Shown piece by piece: positions 5,054-12,242 of a DNA stretch of 13,878 nt (position 1 is its first letter; each line of letters opens with the position of its first letter). The notes under the pieces were generated by a model, which ran no database searches, was not told where the DNA came from, and was given only the letters and a program-made list of their open reading frames with translations. The stretch covers positions 1-13,878 of the forward strand of contig UREN01000047.1 in assembly GCA_900546885.1 (NCBI GenBank), in the 5' to 3' direction. Position numbers and translations under genes: made by a program. The stretch comes from an uncultured Oscillospiraceae bacterium. GTDB lineage: Bacteria; Bacillota; Clostridia; Oscillospirales; Ruminococcaceae.

Positions 5054-7420
5054 TTACGCCGTGGGCTCTGTGGTGCCGTGGTTGCCGTCGCAATAGGTGA
5101 TATGGCCCTCTTCGTCGTTGATATAGCGCTTGCTGTAATAGCCCACTGTTCCGCTGCGCGGGCAGCTGTCGGTGGCTATTTTTCCCGTTGCCGTGCACCA
5201 TTGCGAGGCCAGCACGCTGTCTGGCATCTCCCACTCTTTATAGGGGTATTTCTCCTCGTCTGCCTGCACGGTGTTCATAATGTCGCGCCAGGCCTTTGCG
5301 CCCGGGTGGCGCGTGGGCGCCGCGCTGTACCAGCTTTCCATCTCCACGTTCTCGTCATAGCCATACCAGAAGGCAGAGACGAAATACGGCGTCAGGCCCA
5401 CAAACCAAACGTCCTTTGTCTCGTTGGTGGTGCCCGTTTTGCCCACGCTCTCCATGCCGGCCTCATTGGCCGCCATGCCGCGCACCGTGCCGCCCGCGTC
5501 GTACAAAACGCCCTTCAAAAGGCGGTTCATCACATAGGCGGTGTCCTCGCCAATGGCCTGCACGGTGGTAATTTCTTTTTTCAGAATGACATTGCCCTTG
5601 TAATCCTCCACCGTGGTGTAGGTGTGCGGCGTGGTGTACTTGCCGCCGGAGCCATACATCATATACGCCGCCGCCAGGTCGTACGGCGACATGCCGGTGG
5701 TGGTGGCGCCCAGCACCAGCGGGGCGTAATCCATATCGCTTTCCGCCAGCTGGATGCCCAGCGTCTCGGTGACAAAATCGTACATTTCGCGCGCGCCCAC
5801 ATACGAGCCCACGCGCACGGCCACCGTGTTGTAAGACTGCTTCACAGCCTCGTACACCGTCATCATGTCGCCCTTGCCGCCCGCGCCGCCATAGTTTCGC
5901 GGCCAGGCGCGCTCTCGCCCGTTCTCTGTAATGGTTTTGAAGGGGGCGTCTTCCACCAGCTTCGAGAAATAGGCCACGCCGTAATCAATGGCCAGCGGGT
6001 AGGCGGCCACGCCCTTCATGGTAGAACCCACCTGGCGCTCCATATCCACGGCGCGGTTCAGGCCGCGGTCCAGCGTTTTGGCGCCAAGGCCGCCCACGCA
6101 GGCCACCAGCTCGCCGTCATAGTTCAAAACGGCGCCCGCGGCCTGGGTTTGAATGGTGCGCGGCTCGGTGCCCTCGGCGGCGTTTTCCGGCACCCAGTCT
6201 TCAATGGGGTGGCGCACCCAGTAATCGTCGCCGCGGTTGAACACCTCTTCCATGGCGCTCTGCACGTCCGGCTGCACGGTAGAGAAGATGCGCAGGCCCT
6301 TGGTGTAAATATCGTTCAGCGCCTCGGCCTCGGTGTAATCTTCCCGGCCGTAGGGGTTTTGCTCCAGCATATCCTGCACAAGCTCTTCCAGCAGGGCGTC
6401 GGTGAAATAGCTGTTGTTCGTCTGCACGGCGGCGTTTTCGTCGCGCACAGCCTCCACCAGCGTCAGCGGCTCGGCCAGGGCGGCGTTCAGCGCCTCCTCG
6501 TCCGGGTTGCCGTTTTCGTCCACAATGTAGCCCTGCTCGTACATGTTCGTCAGCACCTTGTTGCGGCGCACCAGGTGCATTTCGGGGTTCGAGATGGGGC
6601 TGTACCGCGTGGGGTTCTTGGTGATGGCCGCAATGGTGGCGCACTGCGCCAGCGTAAGCTGGGGCGTGCCGTCCTCGTTATAGCCCACGTCCTTGCCAAA
6701 ATACTGGTTTGCGCCCGCCTGCACGCCGCCAATGTTGCCCGTCAGGCTCAGCGTGTTCAGGTAGGCCTCCATAATCATCTCTTTGGAATAGCGGCTGTTC
6801 AGCGACATGGCGCGGAAGATTTCGCGAATTTTGCGCAAATAGCCCGCCGTGCCCTCGCTCTCGTCATCGTCTGTGATGTTCTTAATCAGCTGCTGGTTGA
6901 TGGTGGACGCGCCCTGCTGCGTGCCGCGGATGTAACTTCCCGTCAGCGCATAAGAAAGCTCGTTCAACGCGGCGTAAATGGTGCGCTTCAGGTTGAAGCC
7001 GCCGTGCGTCCAGAAGTCCTGGTCTTCAATGGCCACAACGGCGTTCACCAGGTTGGAGCAGATATCGCCGTATTCTACCCACACGCGGTTTTCTTCGGTG
7101 GTGTCAAGCCGCTGGTATTCCTTCCACACGGGCTTGCCGTCCTCGTCCACGTCCTCGTACATCACCACGCTGGTGTAGCTCAGCTTCAGCTCTTCCAGGT
7201 TCAAAAGCTCGCCGTCGTTCTTTGTGGCGTTCACCACATACAGGCTAAGCAGCACGCCGCCCACGCTGACGGCCATGATGCCAAGGCACATCATCACAGC
7301 CACAAAGCGCAGAAAGCCGTACAGGATGCGCTTGCCCCTGCCTTTGGGCTTCCCCTTGTGGCCTCTTGCGCCCGAAGACGGGCGGGGCGAGCGCGGCGCG
7401 GGGTGGTTTTTCTCTGTCAT
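5054..7420 (-). CDS. Class A penicillin-binding protein (bifunctional glycosyltransferase/transpeptidase)
   Basis: Polymerises lipid II and cross-links peptidoglycan at the outer face of the membrane. The 788 residues read as: basic cytoplasmic N-terminus (1-34), one membrane anchor (about 36-62), GT51 transglycosylase (about 110-290) and transpeptidase (about 420-720). GT51 motifs are IEDQDFWTHGG with catalytic E132, GASTINQQLIKN (170-181), MEAYLNT with E218, and GGVQAGANQYFGK (231-243). Transpeptidase motifs are S466-T-M-K469, S529-Y-N531 and K661-T-G663. The nucleophile motif reads RQVGSTMKG where RQPGSTxKP is usual. A short tail holds Cys 742, 753 and 777. The ATG at 7420 follows GGGAGG by 7 nt; a TTG at 7435 is too close. 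It lies 72 nt downstream of gloA with no convincing promoter between, so both are probably on one transcript. Confidence 0.95.
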   Translation of the reverse strand: MTEKNHPAPRSPRPSSGARGHKGKPKGRGKRILYGFLRFVAVMMCLGIMAVSVGGVLLSLYVVNATKNDGELLNLEELKLSYTSVVMYEDVDEDGKPVWKEYQRLDTTEENRVWVEYGDICSNLVNAVVAIEDQDFWTHGGFNLKRTIYAALNELSYALTGSYIRGTQQGASTINQQLIKNITDDDESEGTAGYLRKIREIFRAMSLNSRYSKEMIMEAYLNTLSLTGNIGGVQAGANQYFGKDVGYNEDGTPQLTLAQCATIAAITKNPTRYSPISNPEMHLVRRNKVLTNMYEQGYIVDENGNPDEEALNAALAEPLTLVEAVRDENAAVQTNNSYFTDALLEELVQDMLEQNPYGREDYTEAEALNDIYTKGLRIFSTVQPDVQSAMEEVFNRGDDYWVRHPIEDWVPENAAEGTEPRTIQTQAAGAVLNYDGELVACVGGLGAKTLDRGLNRAVDMERQVGSTMKGVAAYPLAIDYGVAYFSKLVEDAPFKTITENGRERAWPRNYGGAGGKGDMMTVYEAVKQSYNTVAVRVGSYVGAREMYDFVTETLGIQLAESDMDYAPLVLGATTTGMSPYDLAAAYMMYGSGGKYTTPHTYTTVEDYKGNVILKKEITTVQAIGEDTAYVMNRLLKGVLYDAGGTVRGMAANEAGMESVGKTGTTNETKDVWFVGLTPYFVSAFWYGYDENVEMESWYSAAPTRHPGAKAWRDIMNTVQADEEKYPYKEWEMPDSVLASQWCTATGKIATDSCPRSGTVGYYSKRYINDEEGHITYCDGNHGTTEPTA

Positions 7421-7492
7421 CGGTTTGCCTCCCAATATCCAGCCGCCGTGCGGCGGCGTTTCGTTGTGTGCCCAAGGCGCGGGCGGCGCGCC

Positions 7493-7855
7493 TTATTCGG
7501 CGGGCACAATCTCCAGCCAGTAGCCGTCCGGGTCTGCAATAAAATAAATGCCCATCCCGGGGTTTTCAAAGCAGATGCAGCCCATGGCCTCATGCAGGGC
7601 ATGGGCCTCGGCCATGTCGCTTACCGCAAAGGCAAGGTGAAACTCGTTTTCACCCAAATCGTACGGTTTTTCGCGGCCGCGCAGCCACGTCAGCTCCAGC
7701 ATGTGGGGCGTGGTGCCGTCCGAAAGAAAACACAGGGTGAAATCGGGCGTTTCTTTTTTGCGCACAACGTGCAGGCCCAGCGCCTTTTCATAAAAGGCCA
7801 GGCTCTTTTCCAAATTCAGCACGTTGAGGTTATTATGTGCAAAGGTGCACTTCAT
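7493..7855 (-). CDS. gloA: VOC-family lyase, glyoxalase I-like (lactoylglutathione lyase type)
   Basis: A 120-residue single VOC unit of the GloA type, which isomerises the hemithioacetal of methylglyoxal. Four metal ligands sit at the expected places: H7, E54, H73 and E115. The closing ADPDGYWLEIV is typical of the family. Short length without extra loops matches the Ni/Co-dependent bacterial class, but the thiol used is unknown in an organism that may lack glutathione. The ATG at 7855 is chosen because it places H7 correctly and has GGAAGGG upstream; the frame extends 5' through the leader without coding character. Promoter at 7968-7996. Confidence 0.88.
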   Translation of the reverse strand: MKCTFAHNNLNVLNLEKSLAFYEKALGLHVVRKKETPDFTLCFLSDGTTPHMLELTWLRGREKPYDLGENEFHLAFAVSDMAEAHALHEAMGCICFENPGMGIYFIADPDGYWLEIVPAE

Positions 7856-7914
7856 GAATCGTTCCCTTCCTTTGTTGCACGCAGAAGTTTCCGGCCGGGC
7901 ACGGCCGGGCGCAC

Positions 7915-7955
7915 GGCGTGCAGCCGCCGCACGCCAAAAAGCGCCATATAGCGCT
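7915..7955 (-). promoter_or_regulatory. Structured leader of gloA: two short hairpins
   Basis: In transcript order, AGCGC/GCGCT (7951-7955 with 7940-7944, 6-nt loop) is followed by five Ts, like a small terminator. Next comes a perfect 7-bp stem between 7929-7935 and 7915-7921. A further 6-bp CCGGCC/GGCCGG stem lies between this and the gene. Function is unknown; attenuation is possible but unproven. Confidence 0.35.
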
Positions 7956-7967
7956 ACATACGGATTC

Positions 7968-7996
7968 ATTATAACCGCTTTGCCCCCCGTTTGCAA
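7968..7996 (-). promoter_or_regulatory. Promoter of gloA (and probably the PBP gene)
   Basis: Minus strand TTGCAA (7996-7991), 17-nt spacer, TATAAT (7973-7968). The -10 is exact consensus and the -35 matches 4 of 6. The leader to the ATG is about 105 nt. Confidence 0.75.
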
Positions 7997-8029
7997 GGCG
8001 AAAGCTGTGAAAAATGCGCTTTGCAGGTT

Positions 8030-8058
8030 TTGCCTTTTGCCTGTGCTTTGTGTATAAT
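8030..8058 (+). promoter_or_regulatory. Promoter of the FkbH-ACP-GNAT operon
   Basis: TTGCCT (8030-8035), 17-nt spacer, TATAAT (8053-8058). It is divergent from the gloA promoter, with 33 bp between the two -35 boxes. A tandem TTTTGCC repeat (8028-8041) covers this -35. Confidence 0.8.
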
Positions 8059-8134
8059 AGCATAAGAAAACTGTTTACTTTCTTTCGCTTCCGCAATCCA
8101 AACTCAAAACCGACCGGTAAAGGAGGAAGTGCAC

Positions 8135-9934
8135 TTGCAGGCACTGGAATATCCGTTCGACGGCGAAGCCCTGCTGCGCAAAAAGCGCGCGCTGCGCCGC
8201 GAGCTTGCCGCGCAGCCCGGCCTTGTAGAAAAAAAGGTGGCCATTGTAAGCGGCACCACCGTGGGCGAAGTGAAAAACATGCTGGAGCTGTTTTTGCTGA
8301 ACAGCGGCATCCGCCCCACCTTTTGGGAAGGGCCATACGGCCTGTATTATGAGAGCATCGCGTTCGACGACGGCAGCCTTGCCGCCTTTGCGCCGGACGT
8401 CATTTACATTCACACCAGCGTGCACAATTTGCAAAACCTGCCCGTTCCCGCCGACAGCGCCGCGGCTGCGGAAGAGAAATTTGCCGCCGAGGCCGCGCGC
8501 TGGCAGGGGCTGTGGCAGGCGGCGGCGCGCTTTGGCTGCCCCGTGGTGCAAAACAACTTCGAGCTGCCGGATGTGCGCGTGCTGGGCAACTTTGACGCCG
8601 TGGCCGCGGCCGGGCGCGTGCGCTTTGTGCGCCGCATGAACGCCCTTGTGGCCGATTGGGCCGCGCAGCACGCAAACTTTTATGTGCACGATTTGTGCTG
8701 GCTTTCGGCCAGCGAGGGCCTTTCGCGCTGGTGCGAGCCCGCGGCGTGGTACGCTTACAAATATGCGTGCGCCGTGCCGTATATCCCCACGCTGGCGCAC
8801 AGCGTGGCGTGCATCATCAAGGCCCTGTTCGGCAAAAACAAAAAGGCCATTGCCACAGACCTGGACAACACCCTGTGGGGCGGCGTGGTGGGCGACGACG
8901 GCCCCGAGGCCCTTGCCATGGGCAGCGAGACGCCCGCAGGCATGGCCCACACGGCCCTGCAGCAATATTTGAAAGACCTTTCCGGGGCGGGCGTGCTTTT
9001 AAACGTGTGTTCGAAAAACGAGGACGATGCCGCCCGCGCCGGGCTGCGCCAGCCCGCGGCCACGCTGCGCGAGGAAGATTTTGTGTGCTTTTGCGCCAAC
9101 TGGCAGCCCAAGGACGCAAACCTGGCCGCCATGGCAAAACAGCTGAACCTGCTGCCCGAAAGCTTTGTGTTTCTGGACGACAACCCGGCCGAGCGCGCGC
9201 TGGTGCGCCAAAGCCTGCCGGGCGTGGCCGTGCCGGAGCTGGCCGGGCCGGAAAGCTATGTGCGCACGCTGGACCGCGCGGGCTATTTCGAGGCCGTGGG
9301 CCTTTCGGCCGACGACAAAAAGCGCGCGCAGATGTACCGGGAAAACGCCCTGCGCAGCGCCGCCAGCGCCAGCTTTTCAAATTACGGCGAATACCTGCGC
9401 AGCCTTGCCATGCGCGCAGAAATTGGCCCCTTCCGCCCCGGGCAGCTTGGGCGCATCACCCAGCTTATCAACAAGACAAACCAGTTCAACCTCACCACGC
9501 GCCGCTACACCGAGGCCGAGGTGGACGCCTGCATGCAGGACGCGGGCTGCATCACCCTGGCCGGCCGCCTGGAGGATAAATTCGGCGACAACGGCCTGGT
9601 TTCCGCCCTGATTGGCCGCGTGCAGGGCAGCGCCGTGCACATTGAGCTGTGGGTGATGAGCTGCCGCGTGTTCAAGCGCGAGTTCGAGCTTGCCATGTTT
9701 GACGCGCTGGTGGCCGCCTGCCGGGCAAGGGGCGTGCACACCATTGTGGGCGCCTACCTGCCCACGGCCAAAAACGCCCCCGTGAAGGGGCTTTACCCCT
9801 CGCTGGGCTTTGCCGCCGCGGGCGAAACGCCCCAGCGGGCCGAATACCGCTATGACATTCCCGCCGCCTATGCGCCGCAGTGCCGGTGCATTGCGGTGAA
9901 CAACACCACCCCACCCAAGGAGGAAACACCATGA
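8135..9934 (+). CDS. FkbH-like HAD (IIIC) protein, probable glyceryl-ACP synthase
   Basis: Characterised FkbH proteins such as OzmB take 1,3-bisphosphoglycerate, remove phosphate and load D-glyceryl onto an acyl carrier protein. The 599 residues read as an N-terminal SGNH-like part (about 1-230), a HAD core (about 238-370) and the family's C-terminal GNAT-like part (about 380-599). The HAD core has D242-L-D-N-T-L-W-G-G, the family hallmark. It continues with VC292-S-K294-N-E-D, QPKD, and LDDNP with D348/D349. C292 sits where family members are thought to hold the acyl thioester. The C-terminal part shows INKTNQFNLTTRRY and GDNGLVSALIGR. TTG 8135 is chosen because AGGAGG (8121-8126) lies 8 nt upstream; GTG 8129 is only 2 nt from it. 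The stop overlaps the ACP start (ATGA), so the two are translationally coupled. The acyl group could differ from glyceryl. Confidence 0.92.
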   Translation: MQALEYPFDGEALLRKKRALRRELAAQPGLVEKKVAIVSGTTVGEVKNMLELFLLNSGIRPTFWEGPYGLYYESIAFDDGSLAAFAPDVIYIHTSVHNLQNLPVPADSAAAAEEKFAAEAARWQGLWQAAARFGCPVVQNNFELPDVRVLGNFDAVAAAGRVRFVRRMNALVADWAAQHANFYVHDLCWLSASEGLSRWCEPAAWYAYKYACAVPYIPTLAHSVACIIKALFGKNKKAIATDLDNTLWGGVVGDDGPEALAMGSETPAGMAHTALQQYLKDLSGAGVLLNVCSKNEDDAARAGLRQPAATLREEDFVCFCANWQPKDANLAAMAKQLNLLPESFVFLDDNPAERALVRQSLPGVAVPELAGPESYVRTLDRAGYFEAVGLSADDKKRAQMYRENALRSAASASFSNYGEYLRSLAMRAEIGPFRPGQLGRITQLINKTNQFNLTTRRYTEAEVDACMQDAGCITLAGRLEDKFGDNGLVSALIGRVQGSAVHIELWVMSCRVFKREFELAMFDALVAACRARGVHTIVGAYLPTAKNAPVKGLYPSLGFAAAGETPQRAEYRYDIPAAYAPQCRCIAVNNTTPPKEETP

Positions 9935-10176
9935 CCGACGCAGAGCTTTTGCAAAAACTGGAAGAAATTTTCCGCGAAAATTTTGACGACGGCACCATCA
10001 CCCTCACCCCCGCCACCGGGCCGGACGACATAGAAGAGTGGGACAGCCTGGAACAGATTAACCTGCTTACGGCCCTGGGGGCCGAGTTCGGCCTGCAGCT
10101 TGGCCTTGCGGACATTCGCGGCGTGCGCACCGTGGGCGACATGATGGCTCTGGTGCGCCAGAAGGCGGGCCAATGA
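9931..10176 (+). CDS. Acyl carrier protein
   Basis: An 81-residue freestanding carrier. WDSLEQINLL places the phosphopantetheine attachment Ser at residue 39, in the DSL motif. Acidic helices on either side (LLQKLEEIFRE and the C-terminal DMMALVRQK) fit the four-helix fold. The ATG is 7 nt after AAGGAGG (9917-9923). Both ends overlap neighbours by ATGA, which ties its synthesis to the FkbH and GNAT-like proteins. It is therefore most likely the dedicated acceptor of the FkbH product and not the fatty-acid ACP. No phosphopantetheinyl transferase is in the window, so one must be supplied in trans. Confidence 0.93.
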   Translation: MTDAELLQKLEEIFRENFDDGTITLTPATGPDDIEEWDSLEQINLLTALGAEFGLQLGLADIRGVRTVGDMMALVRQKAGQ

Positions 10177-11162
10177 CGGGCGAGTTTCACCTTCGCCTGG
10201 CCCGGCCGGGCGAGGAAGATGCCATTGTGCAGTTTCTGGACGCGCACTGGGAATGGAAGCTGCCGCTTGTGCATGTGCCGCAGTTTTTCGAGTTCTACTA
10301 CCGTCCGTTTGGCGGCGCGCCGCAGTTTGCCCTGGCCCTGCAGGACGGGCGCATTTGCGCCGCGGCCGGGTTCATCCGCGCCAACGCCGGCGAAAACCCG
10401 GACGTCTGGGCCTCTATCTGGGCGGCGGACGAGGCTGCGCCCGGCGCGGGCATGGAGCTGATGGCCGCCCTGCCGCGGCTGGCAAACGCGCGCTTTTGCG
10501 CCGTGAACAACATCCGCAAAAAGGTGGTGGGCCTTTACCGCTTTTTGGGCTATGACGCCGGGCGCCTGCCGCACTATTACCGCCTGGCCGCGCAAAGCGG
10601 GCACCGTGTGGCGCGCGTGGCCGCGCCGCGCATTCTGCCCTTGCCCGAAACCGGCCTTGCGCTGCGCCGCGTGCCCGGCGCGCAGGCCCTGCCGGGCATG
10701 TTCCACCTGCAGCCGCAGCTGCGCCCGTTCAAAGATTACTGGTACCTTTCACGCCGCTATTTCGCCTACCCCTTCCAAAGCTATGACGTGTGGGCAAGCG
10801 AAACGGGCGAGCATCTGCTGTGCACGCGCACGGTGCCCGTGAACGGCACCAATGTGCTGCGCCTGGTGGATTATGTGGGCGAGCCCGGGCAGTTCTGGCT
10901 GTTGGGCCGCGCCATCGACGGGCTGCTGCACGAGGCAAAGGCCGAATATGCCGAGTGCTACTGCGCGGGCGTGGCGCCCGAATGCATGGAACAAGCGGGC
11001 TTTTGCGCCCGCGGGCCAAAGGATGAGGCCGTCATTCCAAACTACCTCACCCCGCCGCTTTATGAAAACACCGAATATTATTACGCCGCCCAGCCCGGCG
11101 GCGCCGTGCTGATGTGCAAGGCGGACGGCGACCAGGACCGCCCCAACCTGCCCGCACCGTAA
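10173..11162 (+). CDS. GNAT-like protein, candidate acyltransferase using the upstream ACP
   Basis: A 329-residue soluble protein with no signal peptide or membrane segment. Residues 1-140 look like a GNAT fold: an opening RLARPGEEDAIVQFL, a central strand QFALALQDGRICAAAGFI, then AAPGAGMEL near the usual pyrophosphate loop, and LYRFLGYDAG at the end of the fold. The loop is degenerate, so acyl-CoA use is uncertain. Residues 180-329 resemble a second, more divergent unit and finish with DGDQDRPN (318-325), which I associate from memory with hypothetical proteins of surface polysaccharide clusters. ATGA overlap with the ACP gene implies a shared function. The simplest model is transfer of the ACP-bound acyl group to an amine or hydroxyl. 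The acceptor is unknown. Confidence 0.7.
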   Translation: MTGEFHLRLARPGEEDAIVQFLDAHWEWKLPLVHVPQFFEFYYRPFGGAPQFALALQDGRICAAAGFIRANAGENPDVWASIWAADEAAPGAGMELMAALPRLANARFCAVNNIRKKVVGLYRFLGYDAGRLPHYYRLAAQSGHRVARVAAPRILPLPETGLALRRVPGAQALPGMFHLQPQLRPFKDYWYLSRRYFAYPFQSYDVWASETGEHLLCTRTVPVNGTNVLRLVDYVGEPGQFWLLGRAIDGLLHEAKAEYAECYCAGVAPECMEQAGFCARGPKDEAVIPNYLTPPLYENTEYYYAAQPGGAVLMCKADGDQDRPNLPAP

Positions 11163-11176
11163 CGCCGCAAAACACG

Positions 11177-11217
11177 AAAAAAGCCCGCCCCTTACAGCGT
11201 GTAAGGGGCGGGCTTTT
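11177..11217. terminator. Bidirectional terminator between convergent genes
   Basis: Perfect 14-bp stem, GCCCGCCCCTTACA (11183-11196) with TGTAAGGGGCGGGC (11200-11213), and a GCG loop. It is flanked by six As on the left and TTTT on the right. It ends the GNAT-like gene on the plus strand and the lectin gene on the minus strand, where the six-T tail is stronger. Confidence 0.95.
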
Positions 11218-11231
11218 GCGCGCGGGGCGCT

Positions 11232-11915
11232 TTACTTTTTCTTTTCCTGCGCGGGCTTTGCAGCCTGCGCCTTCCGGGCAGGGGCGGCCTTTTTCGCCGG
11301 CTCTGCCTTTTCGGCGGCCGGGGCCGCCTTTTTGGCTGCAGCCGCTTTTTTGGCAGGGGCCGCCTTCTTGGCGGGCGCGGCTTTCTTGGCGGCAGGCTTC
11401 TTTGCCGCGGCGGCCTTTTTCGGCGCCTTCGGGGCGGCGGGCGCTTCCGCCTGTTTTTCCGGGGTGGTTTCGGGCTTCACCTCGGTCAGCTTCCACAGCT
11501 GGTTGTCGCCGTTCACATCTTCCCAAATCTGCACGCGCGCGCCGTTGCCGGCGGCCAGGCCCGCAATGTCCAGCACTTTGCCGGAAAGCACGCTTTTCAG
11601 CTTCACCCAGCCGCCTTTCACCGGCTGCACGGCCCAAAGCTGGTTGTCCTTGCCCACATAATCCCACTGGTGCACGGGCGAGCCGTTGGCCGTGCCGGCC
11701 TGGGCCACGTCCAGCACCTTGCCGGAAAGGCGGTTTTCCAGCTTGTATACACCGGGCTTCACTTCGCTTGCCACCCACTGCTGGCTGGCAGAGCCCGCGC
11801 TCTCCCAAAGCTGCACGGCCGCACCGGCGTGCCGGGCAAACCCGGCCACCTCCAGCACACGGCCGTCCTTGCTGGAAATGGTGTACACGGTATTCGAACT
11901 TACAGTTTCTTTCAT
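11232..11915 (-). CDS. Ricin-type beta-trefoil lectin with Lys/Ala-rich tail
   Basis: A 227-residue two-part protein. Residues 5-146 form one beta-trefoil (RICIN/CBM13) unit with three repeats. The QxW motifs are Q45-Q-W47, Q92-L-W94 and Q139-L-W141, and GKVLDV/GKVLDI precedes the second and third. Such domains bind carbohydrate. Residues 147-227 are a low-complexity tail of KKAAPAKKA-type units, very basic and similar in composition to histone H1 tails and to bacterial AlgP/Hc1-like proteins. There is no signal peptide, sortase motif or membrane segment, so export is not evident. The ATG at 11915 follows AGGAGG (11925-11930) by 9 nt. It has its own promoter and is monocistronic. The tail could bind nucleic acid, teichoic acid or another polyanion; this cannot be decided from sequence. 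Confidence 0.88.
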   Translation of the reverse strand: MKETVSSNTVYTISSKDGRVLEVAGFARHAGAAVQLWESAGSASQQWVASEVKPGVYKLENRLSGKVLDVAQAGTANGSPVHQWDYVGKDNQLWAVQPVKGGWVKLKSVLSGKVLDIAGLAAGNGARVQIWEDVNGDNQLWKLTEVKPETTPEKQAEAPAAPKAPKKAAAAKKPAAKKAAPAKKAAPAKKAAAAKKAAPAAEKAEPAKKAAPARKAQAAKPAQEKKK

Positions 11916-11924
11916 GGAAATGTT

Positions 11925-11930
11925 CCTCCT
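11925..11930 (-). promoter_or_regulatory. Strong RBS of the lectin gene
   Basis: Minus strand AGGAGG, 9 nt before the ATG at 11915. It fixes the start and supports real translation of a low-complexity gene. Confidence 0.85.
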
Positions 11931-12012
11931 CTATGCGGGCCAGTGCGCCCAACATCTTTTACAAAACATTTTTCTGCATTTTGTGCCATTTGCACAATGC
12001 TGCATCGGTATC

Positions 12013-12041
12013 AGTATACCCCGGCGGCCGCAAAATCGCAA
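12013..12041 (-). promoter_or_regulatory. Promoter of the lectin gene
   Basis: Minus strand TTGCGA (12041-12036), 17-nt spacer, TATACT (12018-12013). Matches are 4 of 6 and 5 of 6. The leader is about 90 nt. Confidence 0.7.
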
Positions 12042-12186
12042 CGAAAGGCCTGCTTTTTCAGAAATTTCCCCAATGCGGCCCGGCTTCGCCTCAAGACTTT
12101 CGGCCATGTTGTTCACTCTTTTTTGTCGAAAAACGCGGCAGCCCGGCGCAGGGCAGCCCCGCGCCTTTTGCCCCGCTGCCCGCACG
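12042..12186. other. Non-coding gap, no gene recognised
   Basis: Between the lectin promoter and the next terminator. It holds GC-rich direct and inverted repeats (GGGCTGCC occurs twice on the minus strand) and a small dyad, TTTTT-GTCG-AAAAA, near 12120-12135. A minus-strand frame from an ATG at 12107 runs to 11931 but lacks a good ribosome binding site and crosses the lectin promoter and RBS, so it is not called. Confidence 0.6.
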
Positions 12187-12217
12187 AAAAAAGGGCGCCC
12201 TTGTTGGGGCGCCCTTT
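12187..12217 (-). terminator. Intrinsic terminator after the VanY-like gene
   Basis: Stem of 11 bp, AAAGGGCGCCC (12190-12200) with GGGCGCCCTTT (12207-12217), loop of 6. On the minus strand it ends in six Ts (12192-12187). It begins 25 nt past the stop codon. Confidence 0.93.
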
Positions 12218-12242
12218 CTGGCGTATTTGCTGTTTCCCGGGC

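Noticed and set aside
4997..7951. 984-codon open frame on the plus strand
   Set aside because: It lies antisense to gloA and the PBP gene. GC-rich codon use leaves the complementary frame free of stops; the translation is rich in His, Arg, Val and Ala and shows no domain, RBS or promoter.
8656..9579. 307-codon plus-strand frame inside the FkbH gene
   Set aside because: Out-of-frame shadow with Gly/Arg/Pro-rich composition, while the FkbH frame keeps all HAD motifs.
8135..11162. Polyketide or NRPS gene cluster
   Set aside because: Only FkbH, ACP and a GNAT-like gene are present between one promoter and one terminator; no synthase, thioesterase or adenylation motif is seen on either side.
11931..12107. 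Small minus-strand frame (58 codons, starts MAESLEAKPG)
   Set aside because: Weak RBS, overlaps the lectin promoter and its AGGAGG, and the C-terminal half has no protein-like pattern. A leader peptide cannot be fully excluded.
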